From: Methylorubrum extorquens
GTDB taxonomy: Bacteria; Pseudomonadota; Alphaproteobacteria; Rhizobiales; Beijerinckiaceae
Length of the DNA: 64,000 bases
Direction of reading: 5' to 3'
Assembly (NCBI RefSeq): GCF_024169925.1
Contig: NZ_JALJXF010000001.1
Coordinates: 1,990,001 to 2,054,000 of the forward strand
Below are positions 34,115-42,307 of the stretch, piece after piece. Within the stretch, counting starts at the first letter, position 1. Each line of letters begins with the position of its first letter. The notes below the pieces were generated by a model that did no database searches, had not been told where the DNA came from, and was given only the letters and a program-made list of their open reading frames with translations. Made by a program: the position numbers and the translations under genes.

Positions 34115-36316
34115 ATGCGACGCGGACGTTCGGGACGGATGCTGTTGGCGGCGGGGGCGGTGCTGACGGGTGTCCCCGGAACCGTGCTCTCGGCGCGGGC
34201 GCAGGAGGCGGCCACGCTGGAGGAGATCAGCGTGACCTCGGTGAGCCCGATTCAGGGCCGGCCCGCCGCTCCGGCAACTCCCTCCCCCGCCGTGCCGTTC
34301 GCCCGGGCGGCCGAGGTGCTGCCGGTGGTGACGAACACCTTCTCGCCGGTCACCGTGGTGCCGCAGGAGCGGATCGCCCGCGACCAGCCGCGCACGCTCG
34401 GCGACGCGCTGGCCGACCGGCCCGGCATCTCCGCCTCGACCTACGCGCCGGGGGCGGCCTCGCGGCCGATCATCCGCGGCCTCGACAACGCCCGGGTGCG
34501 CATCCAGGAGAACGGTATCGTCAACGGCGGCGTGTCGGATCTCGGCGAGGACCACGCGGTGCCGGTCAACCCGCTCAACGCCAGCCGGATCGAGGTGATC
34601 CGCGGCCCCGCCACGCTGCGCTACGGCTCGGGCGCGATCGGCGGCGTGGTCTCGGCCGAGAACAATCAGGTGCCAACCTTCATTCCCGCCCGCGGGATCA
34701 CGGGCCAGGTCACGACGGGATACACCACGGTCGACAACGGCCGGCTCGGCGCGGCCAGCGTCGATGCGGGCGCCAACGGCATCGCGGTCCACGCCGACGG
34801 GTTCGCGACCGCGACCGATTCCTATGCGATCCCCGGCGGCATCCAGCGCAACTCGGCGACCGAGACGCAAGGGGGCTCGGTCGGCATCTCGGCCATCGGC
34901 GACCGCGGCTTCCTCGGCATCTCCTACAGCCACTTCAACGCGCTCTATCAGATCCCCGGCGGCGAGGCGGAGGAGGCCCGCACCCGGCTCAACCCCAACC
35001 AGGACCGCGTGCTCGCCCGCGGCGAATATCGCCCGCTGGAAGGCCCGTTCGAGGTGCTGCGCTTCTGGGCCGGCGGCTCGGTCTACCGCCACGAGGAGAT
35101 CGGCTTCGGCCACAGCCACGGGCACGACGACCACGATCACGACCATGACCACGCGCATGAGGGGTCGGCCGGCGAGGGCGTGCAGGCGATCTTCAAGAAC
35201 CGCGAGGTCGAGGCGAGGGTCGAGGCGCAGCACGTGCCGGTCTTCACCGCGCTCGGCACGCTCACCGGCGCGGTCGGCGTCCAGACGAGCCGGCGGGTGC
35301 TCAACTCGCAGCTCGAGAGCTTCCTGCCGCCGACCGAGTCGCGGGTGCTGGCGGCCTACCTGTTCGAGGAACTGGCGGTCGGCGGGGGCCTCCGGTTCCA
35401 GGCCGCGGGCCGGATCGAGGGCGACCGGCTCAACAGCATCGCGACGCAGTTCCCCGGCAGCTACCTTCCGACGGACGGAGACCCGTTCAGCTACGCCCTG
35501 ACGCGCCGCTTCGCCCCGAAGAGCGCCAGCATCGGCGCCCTGCAAGATCTGCCCTACGGCTTCGTGGCAAGCCTCAACGGCTCCTATGTCGAGCGTGCGC
35601 CCACCGGCCCCGAACTGTTCTCGCAGGGGCCGCACCACGCCTCAGCGACCTTCGAGATCGGCGACCCGACCCTGCGGCTGGAGCGCGCCCGCACCGCCGA
35701 GATTTCCTTCCGCCGGGCGGACGGGCCGCTGCGGCTCGACGCCACCGGCTACGTCACCCGCTACACCGGCTTCATCTTCCGGCGCGACACCGGCAACCGC
35801 TGCGACGACGATTTCGGCTCCTGCGGCTCCGGCGACGAGCTGCGCCAGATCGTCTACTCGCAGGCCAATGCCAGCTTCTACGGCGCCGAGATCGGAGCGC
35901 AGCTCGATCTCTTCCCCGTCGGCGACGGCTGGGCCGGAATCGAGGCGCAATACGATTTCGTCCGCGCCCGGTTCGACGACGGCAGCTTCGTGCCGCGCAT
36001 CCCGCCGCACCGGCTCGGCGGCGGCGCCTTCGTGCGGGCCAATGGCTGGTTCGCGCGGATCAACCTGCTCCACGCCTTCGACCACACCGAGATCGCCCCG
36101 TTCGAGACGACGACGCCGGGCTGGAACGATCTCCGCGCCGAACTCGCCTACACCCAGGCGCTCGACCCCGCGGTCTACGGCGCCACGGAGGTGACGCTCG
36201 GCCTCCAGGGCCGCAACCTGCTCGACGACGACATCCGCAACTCGGCCTCGTTCAAGAAGGACGAGATCCTGCTGCCGGGCCGCAACCTCCGCCTGTTCCT
36301 GACGGCACGGTTCTGA
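34115..36316 (+). CDS. znuD: TonB-dependent outer-membrane receptor, zinc (ZnuD) type
   Basis: A 733-residue TonB-dependent receptor. It has a signal peptide ending ARAQ, a TonB-box-like LEEISVTSV, then a plug domain (RTLGDALADRPGISAS ... RPIIRGLDNARVRIQENG, IEVIRGPATLRYGSGAIGGVV) and a beta barrel ending with a phenylalanine (LFLTARF). At about residues 332-350 an exposed loop carries a run of His and Asp (GHSHGHDDHDHDHDHAHE). Together with cysteines near residues 566-572 this is typical of ZnuD zinc receptors. The start follows directly after the paired AACATTGTAAC sites. Another metal such as nickel or cobalt cannot be excluded. Confidence 0.85.
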   Translation: MRRGRSGRMLLAAGAVLTGVPGTVLSARAQEAATLEEISVTSVSPIQGRPAAPATPSPAVPFARAAEVLPVVTNTFSPVTVVPQERIARDQPRTLGDALADRPGISASTYAPGAASRPIIRGLDNARVRIQENGIVNGGVSDLGEDHAVPVNPLNASRIEVIRGPATLRYGSGAIGGVVSAENNQVPTFIPARGITGQVTTGYTTVDNGRLGAASVDAGANGIAVHADGFATATDSYAIPGGIQRNSATETQGGSVGISAIGDRGFLGISYSHFNALYQIPGGEAEEARTRLNPNQDRVLARGEYRPLEGPFEVLRFWAGGSVYRHEEIGFGHSHGHDDHDHDHDHAHEGSAGEGVQAIFKNREVEARVEAQHVPVFTALGTLTGAVGVQTSRRVLNSQLESFLPPTESRVLAAYLFEELAVGGGLRFQAAGRIEGDRLNSIATQFPGSYLPTDGDPFSYALTRRFAPKSASIGALQDLPYGFVASLNGSYVERAPTGPELFSQGPHHASATFEIGDPTLRLERARTAEISFRRADGPLRLDATGYVTRYTGFIFRRDTGNRCDDDFGSCGSGDELRQIVYSQANASFYGAEIGAQLDLFPVGDGWAGIEAQYDFVRARFDDGSFVPRIPPHRLGGGAFVRANGWFARINLLHAFDHTEIAPFETTTPGWNDLRAELAYTQALDPAVYGATEVTLGLQGRNLLDDDIRNSASFKKDEILLPGRNLRLFLTARF

Positions 36317-36337
36317 GGCCGCCCCTCGCGCCCGAGC

Positions 36338-36775
36338 CTACTTGCCGCGGGCCGGCTTGCCCGCCGGCCGCTCGGGCGGCGTGACCGCGCCCGCCACCGT
36401 CCAGTGGCACACCGCCGTGCCCTTGAGGGTGAGGCAATCGTAGGCGCGGCCGTTGAGGGCGACATGGTCGGCGAGCCCCGTGACCGTGGCGCGGTCCACC
36501 GCGCTGCAGCCGAGATCGGATTTCGGATCGCTCGCGACCGCGAGTGCGGCGGCGCGGTCCTCGCCCGCGCTGCGCAGGAGGCCGCGCAGGTTGGCCAGCG
36601 AGGTGCAGCCGACCACGGAAGCGGGCCGGGCCGCGGCCTTCTGATCGCCCGCCCGCGCCCCCGTCCCTTGGCCGGTCCCCTGCGCGGCGCCGCCGGGCGC
36701 GGACAGCGCGAGGGTGACGGCGGCCAGGACAGCCGGGGCGAGGGCTCGGAGGGCGACGTGCGGCAGGCGGGACAT
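36338..36775 (-). CDS. Secreted hypothetical protein with four cysteines
   Basis: A 145-residue protein with a signal peptide (MSRLPHVALRALAPAVLAAV ... GGAAQ). The mature part has four cysteines (VVGCTSL, LGCSAV, YDCLTL, VCHW) that could form two disulfides in the periplasm, a Gly/Thr-rich linker after the signal, and a Pro/Lys-rich tail. ATG 36775 is chosen because it starts the signal peptide; a longer frame is not credible. It lies 125 bases after the deformylase-like gene on the same strand. I do not recognise the family. Confidence 0.65.
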   Translation of the reverse strand: MSRLPHVALRALAPAVLAAVTLALSAPGGAAQGTGQGTGARAGDQKAAARPASVVGCTSLANLRGLLRSAGEDRAAALAVASDPKSDLGCSAVDRATVTGLADHVALNGRAYDCLTLKGTAVCHWTVAGAVTPPERPAGKPARGK

Positions 36776-36900
36776 GGATCGATCTCGGACGGTGGAGCCT
36801 CGTCGCGGACGGCGATGGCCGTTTTTCGGGACGAGACGCCGAGTTTCGGCATACCATGCCCGACGCCCCGGACCGAGCCTTGCACGCAAGGGGCGACGCC

Positions 36901-37416
36901 TCACGATCCCGCGCGCGCCTGCTGCGTTCGCAGCTTGGCGTAGCGCTTGAGAACCCGGTCGCGGCGGAGCCGGGTCAGCCGGTCGATCCAGAAAATTCCG
37001 GCGAGTTGGTCGATCTCGTGCTGCAGGCAGGCGGCGCGCAGGCCCTCGGCCTCCTCCTCGTGCTCGGCGCCGTCGAGATCGCGGTAGCGCACCCGGATCC
37101 GGGCCGGCCGCTCCACCGGCTCGACCACCCCCGGCATCGAGACGCTTCCCTCCGGATGCGCCGCCCGCTCGGGCGAGGCCCAGGCGACGACGGGATCGAC
37201 GTAGACCGCGTGCGGCTCGTCCGGCTGAAGCCGGATCACCACCACCCGCTCCGGGCGCCCGATATGGATCGCCGTCAACCCCATCGCCGAGACGGCGCCG
37301 AGGGTGTCGAGCACGTCCGCCGCGAGCGCGCGCAAGGCCTCCCCGGTCGCGGCGGCGGGTTCAGCCGCCCGGTGCAGACGCGCATCGGGATAGAGGATCA
37401 GCGGGCGGACGGGCAT
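36901..37416 (-). CDS. Peptide deformylase homologue lacking metal ligands
   Basis: A 171-residue protein of the peptide deformylase family, about the usual length. All three signature motifs are recognisable but altered. Motif 1, usually GxGLAAxQ, reads AMGLTAIHIG (residues 44-53). Motif 2, usually EGCLS, reads EGSVS (89-93), replacing the cysteine metal ligand. Motif 3, usually QHExDHL, reads LQHEIDQLAG (131-140), keeping His133 and Glu134 but replacing the second ligand His with Gln137. Two of the three ligands are thus lost, and normal deformylase activity is unlikely. It may be a regulatory or binding paralogue; the true def gene should lie elsewhere. Confidence 0.85.
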   Translation of the reverse strand: MPVRPLILYPDARLHRAAEPAAATGEALRALAADVLDTLGAVSAMGLTAIHIGRPERVVVIRLQPDEPHAVYVDPVVAWASPERAAHPEGSVSMPGVVEPVERPARIRVRYRDLDGAEHEEEAEGLRAACLQHEIDQLAGIFWIDRLTRLRRDRVLKRYAKLRTQQARAGS

Positions 37417-37869
37417 GCAAGCAGGTTCCGAGGACTGGCAACAGGGCGGCGGCGGGACCGATCCGCGCCCGCCGCCTTGAGATGCAGCCTTGAGACCGAG
37501 TCAAGCCGGGAACCTCCCGGCTCGGCCTGTCGTCGAGGATCGCCGCGCCACGGCGTATGGGGTGAGCGGAGGGCAAGCCCGGCCGAAGACGGGTCATCGA
37601 CACGACGGGCTCGCTCCCATGAATGTATTGGGAGGAACAGGACCCGGATTTCGCTCCGGGGATTTTGCCCACATCCCAATCCGCAACGCCACCGATCGAA
37701 GGACGATGTCGGCCTCCGGAGACGCCCGGACGCGAAGATTGATGTTCGGCGAATTGCACCCTCTCCTCATCCGGAAAGTCCAGATGCGATGGATCTGCCG
37801 ATGGCAAGATACTGGAACCGCTCCGGGGACGATGCATTGTCGTCTCAACCAACAAAGGAGCGATCCCTC
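37417..37869. other. Divergent intergenic region of 453 bases
   Basis: It separates the deformylase-like gene from a small exported protein gene. I see no gene; the open frames crossing it have no signal, motif or codon support. A strong AAAGGAG site at about 37854-37860 serves the downstream gene. Confidence 0.4.
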
Positions 37870-38130
37870 ATGAAGACCATGACGACCCTGCTCGCCGGCA
37901 CAATCGTCGCGGCGACCATGATCGCCGCGGTGCCGGCCTCCGCGCAGTCGATCACCATTGGTCCGGACGGACGGCCGGGGCTCGATCTCCGGTCCCGGGC
38001 GCAGCGCGATCGCGACGACAGCCGCGAGATGCGCAGGCGCGACCGCGACGGGTATTACCGCGAGCAGCGCTTCCGGGATCGCGACCGGTACGAGCGCCGT
38101 GGTTACGACCGTCGCGGCTACGATTACTGA
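37870..38130 (+). CDS. Small exported Arg/Asp/Tyr-rich protein
   Basis: An 86-residue protein. Residues 1-26 are a signal peptide (MKTMTTLLAGTIVAATMIAA ... ASAQ). The mature part starts SITIGPDGRPGLDLRSR and is then almost wholly Arg, Asp, Glu and Tyr (RDRDDSREMRRRDRDGYYRE), ending RRGYDY. It is highly charged and probably disordered. An AAGGAG site precedes the ATG and a strong intrinsic terminator follows 85 bases after the stop, so it is a monocistronic gene. Such proteins are common in Methylobacterium, with unknown function. Confidence 0.75.
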   Translation: MKTMTTLLAGTIVAATMIAAVPASAQSITIGPDGRPGLDLRSRAQRDRDDSREMRRRDRDGYYREQRFRDRDRYERRGYDRRGYDY

Positions 38131-38214
38131 TCGGGGGCGAACCCCTCAGCTTCAGGAGTTCTGCCTCGATTGACCGCGGTCGGGATGGGGTCACTCTGAT
38201 GAGACGACGGAATG

Positions 38215-38237
38215 GGGCCGGGCGACCGGCCCTTTTT
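38215..38237 (+). terminator. Strong intrinsic terminator
   Basis: A 7-bp stem GGGCCGG / CCGGCCC with a GCGA tetraloop is followed by TTTTT. It ends the transcript of the small exported protein. Confidence 0.85.
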
Positions 38238-38724
38238 CGTGCCCGAGAACACGCCCATCGCCTCCCCGCCCCCCGGACATCACTTCATGCCGGCCGCGCG
38301 TCTTCGGGATGCGGCGACAATGACCGTACGGATCGACGGCTCGAATCAGCAGCGGCGATCGTTTGCGGCAATCTCTCAACAAATGCTGTCGTCACGACAA
38401 TGTTACGCGGAGGCAAATCGGTCACGCCCGGCGCAAGACCAGCGTACTTGATCCAAATGGCTAAGTTTTTGCCCCGAATGTCCGCTTTGCGTGAAGAGCA
38501 GTGCTTGGCGGAAACCTTTGCGCCGCTTGCACGGTTACCGCATCGAATCTAACCATGGCGGCACCGTCGATCGGTGGCTGCCTTTGGCAAAGCCTTCGAT
38601 GCCCCCGGAAGGGACGCGGCGCCGGCTTTTTTCCTCGCTCGCTTCGACGAACGGGACGGCCTTTTCGGCCGAGGGCGGGACGCATTTCATACGGGGTGCC
38701 GCGGTGAGCGGAGGAGGAACCCGG
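38238..38724. other. Long leader region before the cold-shock gene
   Basis: This stretch of about 490 bases has no convincing gene. It contains a 13-bp palindrome TGTCGT-C-ACGACA at 38387-38399. The part near 38500-38700 may be a long 5' leader of the cold-shock gene; long leaders are usual for csp genes. A perfect GAGGAGGAA ribosome site lies at 38711-38719. Confidence 0.4.
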
Positions 38725-38934
38725 ATGCAGACTGGTACCGTGAAATGGTTCGATGAGATCAAGGGTTACGGGTTCATCCAGCCCGATACCGGGGGCAAGG
38801 ATGTGTTCGTGCATATCTCTGCGGTCCAGCAGGCGGGCCTGCGCGGCTTGGTCGAGGGGCAGAAGGTCAGCTTCGACGTCGAAAACGACCGCCGCAGCGG
38901 CAAGCCGGCCGCGGTCAACCTGCAGGTCAGCTGA
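38725..38934 (+). CDS. cspA: Cold-shock protein (CspA family)
   Basis: A 69-residue single cold-shock domain. Both RNA-binding motifs are present: RNP1 as KGYGFIQP and RNP2 as VFVHIS, within TGTVKWFDEIKGYGFIQPDT and GGKDVFVHISAVQQAGL. It binds single-stranded RNA and DNA and acts as an RNA chaperone. Cold induction is not provable here because such genes also serve in stationary phase. The ATG after GAGGAGGAACCCGG is certain; a longer in-frame reading upstream is not family-like. Alphaproteobacteria usually carry several such paralogues. Confidence 0.95.
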   Translation: MQTGTVKWFDEIKGYGFIQPDTGGKDVFVHISAVQQAGLRGLVEGQKVSFDVENDRRSGKPAAVNLQVS

Positions 38935-39153
38935 GGCTGGACCCTTGGGGTTCCTGCCCTAAAACCTGATCCCATACCGCAACAGGTCCGAAAATGTTAC
39001 TGGAGTCGCCCCGAACAGGGGCGACATCTGTTGCGTGTTGCGGCGCACTCGTGCATCGACTGCGCCGGTCTATAAGTGGCTCGATCCGAGTCCAGGCTGC
39101 CCGGACTGTGACTGATCCGGCATCCGGCCGTTTCAATGCATGAGAAAGGTCAT

Positions 39154-39534
39154 ATGAGCGCATTCGACTTCAGGAATTTCGAAGACCGCCGTCAGAACTC
39201 CCAGGCCGCCAAGGCGGCATTGCTCGAGAAGTTCAAGGCCCGGACACCGCTCGACGATCCGGAGATGCGTGCGAAGGCCCAGGCGCGTGCCGAGGTCGCC
39301 CGCGCCCGTGACGAGCGCGCCCGCGAGCGCGAGCGCATCCGCATCGAGACCGAGCGGAAGACGGCGGAGGAGAAGCGCCTGCGTGAGGAAGCCGAGCTCG
39401 CCGCTCAGCTCGCCCGCGAGGCCGCCGAGGCCGCCGCACTTGCCGAGCGCAAGGCTGCCGAAGCCGCGGAGAAGAAGGCGGCCCGCGACGCGCGCTATGC
39501 CGCCCGCAAGGCCAACGTCAAGATTCGTCGCTGA
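39154..39534 (+). CDS. DUF6481-type coiled-coil protein
   Basis: A 126-residue cytosolic protein. A short conserved start (MSAFDFRNFEDRRQNSQAAK) with KARTPLDDPEMRAK is followed by a long Arg/Glu/Ala-rich coiled coil and a basic end (KANVKIRR). This layout is that of the DUF6481 family, known only in alphaproteobacteria and without a function. ATG 39154 has AAAGG upstream and is preferred to ATG 39136. It is monocistronic and is followed by an intrinsic terminator at 39618-39653. Confidence 0.8.
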   Translation: MSAFDFRNFEDRRQNSQAAKAALLEKFKARTPLDDPEMRAKAQARAEVARARDERARERERIRIETERKTAEEKRLREEAELAAQLAREAAEAAALAERKAAEAAEKKAARDARYAARKANVKIRR

Positions 39535-39617
39535 GCCTCCCGCGGACGCCCCCGGACCTCCGGGAGCACCGCAAAGCCGATCCGCCAAACCGATCGGCCG
39601 TTTTCGACACGACCACG

Positions 39618-39653
39618 CGCGCCGGACGCTTCGAGCCCGGCGCGTTTTCTTTT
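39618..39653 (+). terminator. Intrinsic terminator
   Basis: An 8-bp GC stem CGCGCCGG / CCGGCGCG with an 11-base loop is followed by TTTTCTTTT. It lies 84 bases after the DUF6481 stop. The region from there to 39936 shows no gene. Confidence 0.85.
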
Positions 39654-39936
39654 GCCCCTCCGCCGCGTCATGACGCGATGTGAGACCGCTCGACGGCACC
39701 CGGCCGGACGACAGGCGGCATTCTCTGTGGGCAGACGACGCAGTTGATGGCTGCAATCGACCGACAAGGCTTGGCAAGCCCGTTTCCCACGACGTTAGAG
39801 TGCCGCACACAGAGCCCGGTCGCGAACCGTTCTCGCCCCGGCGACGAAGGTGCGGCGGACGGTTTGCGAGAGGCGATTCGATCGCCGCACATGCGCGCGG
39901 CAGCGAGCGCCGGGGCCGAACAAGGAGGGTCGAGCA

Positions 39937-40263
39937 TTGCGTGTCCTGGGCAACCACTTCGGTCTGCCGGCCCGGCGCGGTCTGACCGCGGCCGGCCTGC
40001 TTCTCGGCACGCTTCTCGGCATCGGCATGGGAACCGGCCTCGGTCCGTCGCCCGCCGCTGCGCAGAGCGAGCCGCCGATCCGCAGCGCGGAGGACGCGTT
40101 CTGCCGCAGCGAGGCGCGGGCGCAGGTCTTCTCCGCCCCGGACCCGCTCAATCTCGGCCTGCGCGAGATCGGCCGCCGCATCTGGGCGAGCTGCATGGAC
40201 CGGACCCAGCGCAAGGCCCATCCGCACAAGGGACAGAAACCGCGCAAGCGCCGCCATCGCTGA
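39937..40263 (+). CDS. Small secreted basic-tailed protein, TTG start
   Basis: A 108-residue protein. AGGAGG at 39923-39928 lies 8 bases before TTG 39937, and no ATG or GTG exists between them, so TTG is the likely start. It opens with a long hydrophobic signal (GLTAAGLLLGTLLGIGMGTG) cut after AAAQ. The mature part has two cysteines (EDAFC, WASC) and a Lys/Arg/His-rich tail (HPHKGQKPRKRRHR). I do not recognise the family. It is possibly co-transcribed with the PH-like gene 72 bases downstream. Confidence 0.65.
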   Translation: MRVLGNHFGLPARRGLTAAGLLLGTLLGIGMGTGLGPSPAAAQSEPPIRSAEDAFCRSEARAQVFSAPDPLNLGLREIGRRIWASCMDRTQRKAHPHKGQKPRKRRHR

Positions 40264-40335
40264 GCGCAAAACTTCCCTCGCACGCGAGCGTGGCCGTCCC
40301 CACATCCTGCCGGAGATCAAAGCAGGAGACGCTTG

Positions 40336-40710
40336 ATGGGCTTACTCGACGGGCTGCTCGGGCACGGCAGCGACCTCTCCGCGGACGAGGTGGACCGGCA
40401 GCTCGCCGGGGTGCTGGCGCCGGGCGAGAGCGTGCGCGTCGCCTTCAAGGTGATCCGCGACCTGATGGTCTTCACCGACCGCCGCCTGATCCTGGTCGAT
40501 CGCCAGGGCATGACCGGCCGCAAGGTCGAGTACCTGACCGTGCCCTACCGCGCGATCACCTCGTTCTCGGTGGAGACCGCGGGCAGCTTCGACATGGATT
40601 CGGAGTTGAAGATCTGGGTCTCGGGGCGGCCCGACCCGATCCAGCGTACGCTCAAGCGCGGCGCCGACATTTTGGGGATTCAGCAGGCCATCGCCGGCTC
40701 CCTGAAATAG
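40336..40710 (+). CDS. Bacterial PH-domain (bPH_1/YvbH-like) protein
   Basis: A 124-residue soluble protein. The start MGLLDGLLGHGSDLSADEVDRQL is followed by a pleckstrin-like beta core (VAFKVIRDLMVFTDRRLILVD, KVEYLTVPYRAITSFSVET, ELKIWVSG) and a final helix. This is the bPH_1 family, mostly of unknown function. ATG 40336 follows GGAGACGCTTG, with GGAG at the right distance. It lies 9 bases before the acetyltransferase gene and probably forms an operon with it. Confidence 0.88.
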   Translation: MGLLDGLLGHGSDLSADEVDRQLAGVLAPGESVRVAFKVIRDLMVFTDRRLILVDRQGMTGRKVEYLTVPYRAITSFSVETAGSFDMDSELKIWVSGRPDPIQRTLKRGADILGIQQAIAGSLK

Positions 40711-40719
40711 GCCTCCGCC

Positions 40720-41214
40720 ATGACTTCGAGGAAGGATGGGTCCGAGCCGGGCTTGACGGTCCGGCGCCTCGGCCCCGGCGATATCCCGTCGATGCGCGCC
40801 CTCAACGCCCTGTTCGGACGCGCCTTCGCCGAGCCCGACACCTACGGCGCCACGCCGCCGGACGACGCCTACCTCGCGGACCTGCTGGCCAAGGCGCATG
40901 TCGCGGTGCTGGTGGCGGAGCGCGACGGCACCGTTCTGGGTGGCCTCGTCGCCTACGAACTCGACAAGTTCGAGCAGGCACGGCGCGAGATCTACCTCTA
41001 CGATCTCGCCGTCGAGGCCGAGCACCGCCGCCGCGGCATCGCCACGGCGCTGATCCGGCAGCTTCAGGCCCATGCCGCGCGCCGGGGCGCATGGGTCGTC
41101 TTCGTCCAGGGCGATCCCGGCGACGGTCCGGCGCTCGCGCTCTACGACCGGCTCGGCACCCGCGAGGACGTCCTGCATTTCGACCTGCCCGTCGGCCCCC
41201 TGCCCTTGCCATAG
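40720..41214 (+). CDS. AAC(3)-I-like aminoglycoside N-acetyltransferase (GNAT)
   Basis: A 164-residue GNAT protein that matches AAC(3)-I enzymes over nearly its whole length: LFGRAFAEPDTY, DDAYLADLLAKAHVAVLVAE, LDKFEQARREIYLYDLAV at about 81-98, EHRRRGIATALI at 101-112 and VFVQGDPGDGPALALYDRLG. The last carries the expected acetyl-CoA and substrate contacts. Known members acetylate gentamicin or fortimicin at the 3-amino group. Its base composition is that of the chromosome and no mobile element is near, so it looks native rather than acquired. Its natural substrate may be different; resistance is not shown by sequence. Confidence 0.87.
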   Translation: MTSRKDGSEPGLTVRRLGPGDIPSMRALNALFGRAFAEPDTYGATPPDDAYLADLLAKAHVAVLVAERDGTVLGGLVAYELDKFEQARREIYLYDLAVEAEHRRRGIATALIRQLQAHAARRGAWVVFVQGDPGDGPALALYDRLGTREDVLHFDLPVGPLPLP

Positions 41215-41458
41215 GGAGCAAATCCCTCTAAAGGCCCGGCCTTCGCGTTCGCTCCGGCCGGGGGCTGAACGGACGGTGCCGTTTACGGCACAGGGTGTTC
41301 TTCCGAGAAATCCCGTCGTCCGGTGTCTCCGCCTTCGATCAACCGCTCGGGCCATCATCACGGCTCGAAGGGCTTGGCGCCGAGAGAATGCGGGATGAAC
41401 CGGCCCGACAACCCGCGACGCGCGGGCGGGCTTCCTTATGGCAAGGAAAGGCCCAAGA
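41215..41458 (+). promoter_or_regulatory. Leader region of the rpsF operon
   Basis: The 244-base gap holds two hairpins: GCCCGGCC with GGCCGGGGGC around 41234-41265, and GTGCCGT-TTAC-GGCAC at about 41276-41291. The first may terminate the acetyltransferase transcript. The second lies in the likely rpsF leader, where S6:S18 autoregulation occurs in many bacteria; I could not establish the known motif. Confidence 0.4.
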
Positions 41459-41914
41459 ATGCCTCTCTACGAGCACGTCTTCCTGGCGCGCCAGGACGTG
41501 ACGGCCCAGCAGGTCGAGACCATGGTCGAGACCTACAAGGGCGTCATCGAGACGGGTGGCGGCACGATCGAGAAGATCGAGTCCTGGGGCGTCAAGTCCC
41601 TCGCCTACCGTATCAAGAAGAACCGCAAGGCGCATTTCACGCTCCTCAACATCTCCGCCCCCCCGGCCGCCCTGGCCGAGATGGAGCGCCAGATGCAGAT
41701 CTCCGAGGACGTGCTGCGCTTCATGACCGTCCGCGTCGAGCAGCTGGAGGCCGAGCCTTCCGCGATGATGCAGAAGCGCGACCGCGACGACCGGAAGGAC
41801 CGCGACCGCGGTGACCGTCCGCGCCGCCGCGACGACGACTTCGGTGGCGGCGACCGTAGTGATCGCGGCGACCGCGGCGACCGTCCCGAGCGCAACTTCG
41901 GCGGGGAGAACTGA
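41459..41914 (+). CDS. rpsF: 30S ribosomal protein S6
   Basis: S6 binds with S18 to the platform of the 30S subunit. The 151-residue protein starts [20 protein letters not shown] and has the typical [23 protein letters not shown] core. It has an extended C-terminal tail of about 50 residues rich in Arg and Asp ([19 protein letters not shown]), as in other alphaproteobacteria. The true ATG lies at 41459; the frame extends upstream without similarity. rpsR follows after 2 bases. Confidence 0.97.
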   Translation: MPLYEHVFLARQDVTAQQVETMVETYKGVIETGGGTIEKIESWGVKSLAYRIKKNRKAHFTLLNISAPPAALAEMERQMQISEDVLRFMTVRVEQLEAEPSAMMQKRDRDDRKDRDRGDRPRRRDDDFGGGDRSDRGDRGDRPERNFGGEN

Positions 41915-41916
41915 TC

Positions 41917-42171
41917 ATGGCATTCGGTGCTGGTGGTGGCGGCGGTGGCCGTCGTCCGTTCTTCCGTCGTCGCAAGAGCTGCCCGTTCTCGGGCGAGAAC
42001 GCTCCCAAGATCGACTACAAGGACGTGAAGCTGCTCTCCCGCTACGTCTCGGAGCGCGGCAAGATCGTTCCCTCGCGCATCACGGCGGTTTCGGCCAAGA
42101 AGCAGCGCGAGCTTGCCCAGGCGATCAAGCGCTCGCGCTTCCTCGGCCTGCTGCCCTACGTCATCAAGTAG
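41917..42171 (+). CDS. rpsR: 30S ribosomal protein S18
   Basis: S18 is the 84-residue partner of S6. After a Gly-rich start it has the typical [20 protein letters not shown] and [20 protein letters not shown]. The end ([11 protein letters not shown]) is also usual. It lies two bases after rpsF. Confidence 0.97.
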   Translation: MAFGAGGGGGGRRPFFRRRKSCPFSGENAPKIDYKDVKLLSRYVSERGKIVPSRITAVSAKKQRELAQAIKRSRFLGLLPYVIK

Positions 42172-42179
42172 GGTTTTCT

Positions 42180-42201
42180 GCCGGCCCTCACGGGGGCCGG
42201 C
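42180..42201 (+). terminator. Hairpin after rpsR
   Basis: An 8-bp stem GCCGGCCC / GGGCCGGC lies 9 bases after the rpsR stop, with a 6-base loop. A second hairpin-like region follows up to 42240. There is no T-run, so partial attenuation before the DUF2232 gene is possible. Confidence 0.45.
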
Positions 42202-42307
42202 CATCACCGTGAGGGCGGCCTTTCCGAAAAGGGGCCGTCCGATCGTTGGGGCCTCGTTTCTTAGCCCCTAACCCTGCCCATCACGGGACAGCGGGACAGC
42301 GGACCTT

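Noticed and set aside
37490..37873. 127-codon frame upstream of the small exported protein
   Set aside because: No motif, no ribosome site and mixed composition; it overlaps the promoter region.
38507..38535. GGAAAC ... CGGTT resembling an EcfG (general stress) promoter before cspA
   Set aside because: The -35 element differs from GGAAC and the -10 from CGTT; no better match is found nearby.
40720..41214. AAC(3)-I-like gene as part of a mobile resistance cassette
   Set aside because: No attC-like site, integrase or insertion sequence is nearby, and composition matches the chromosome.
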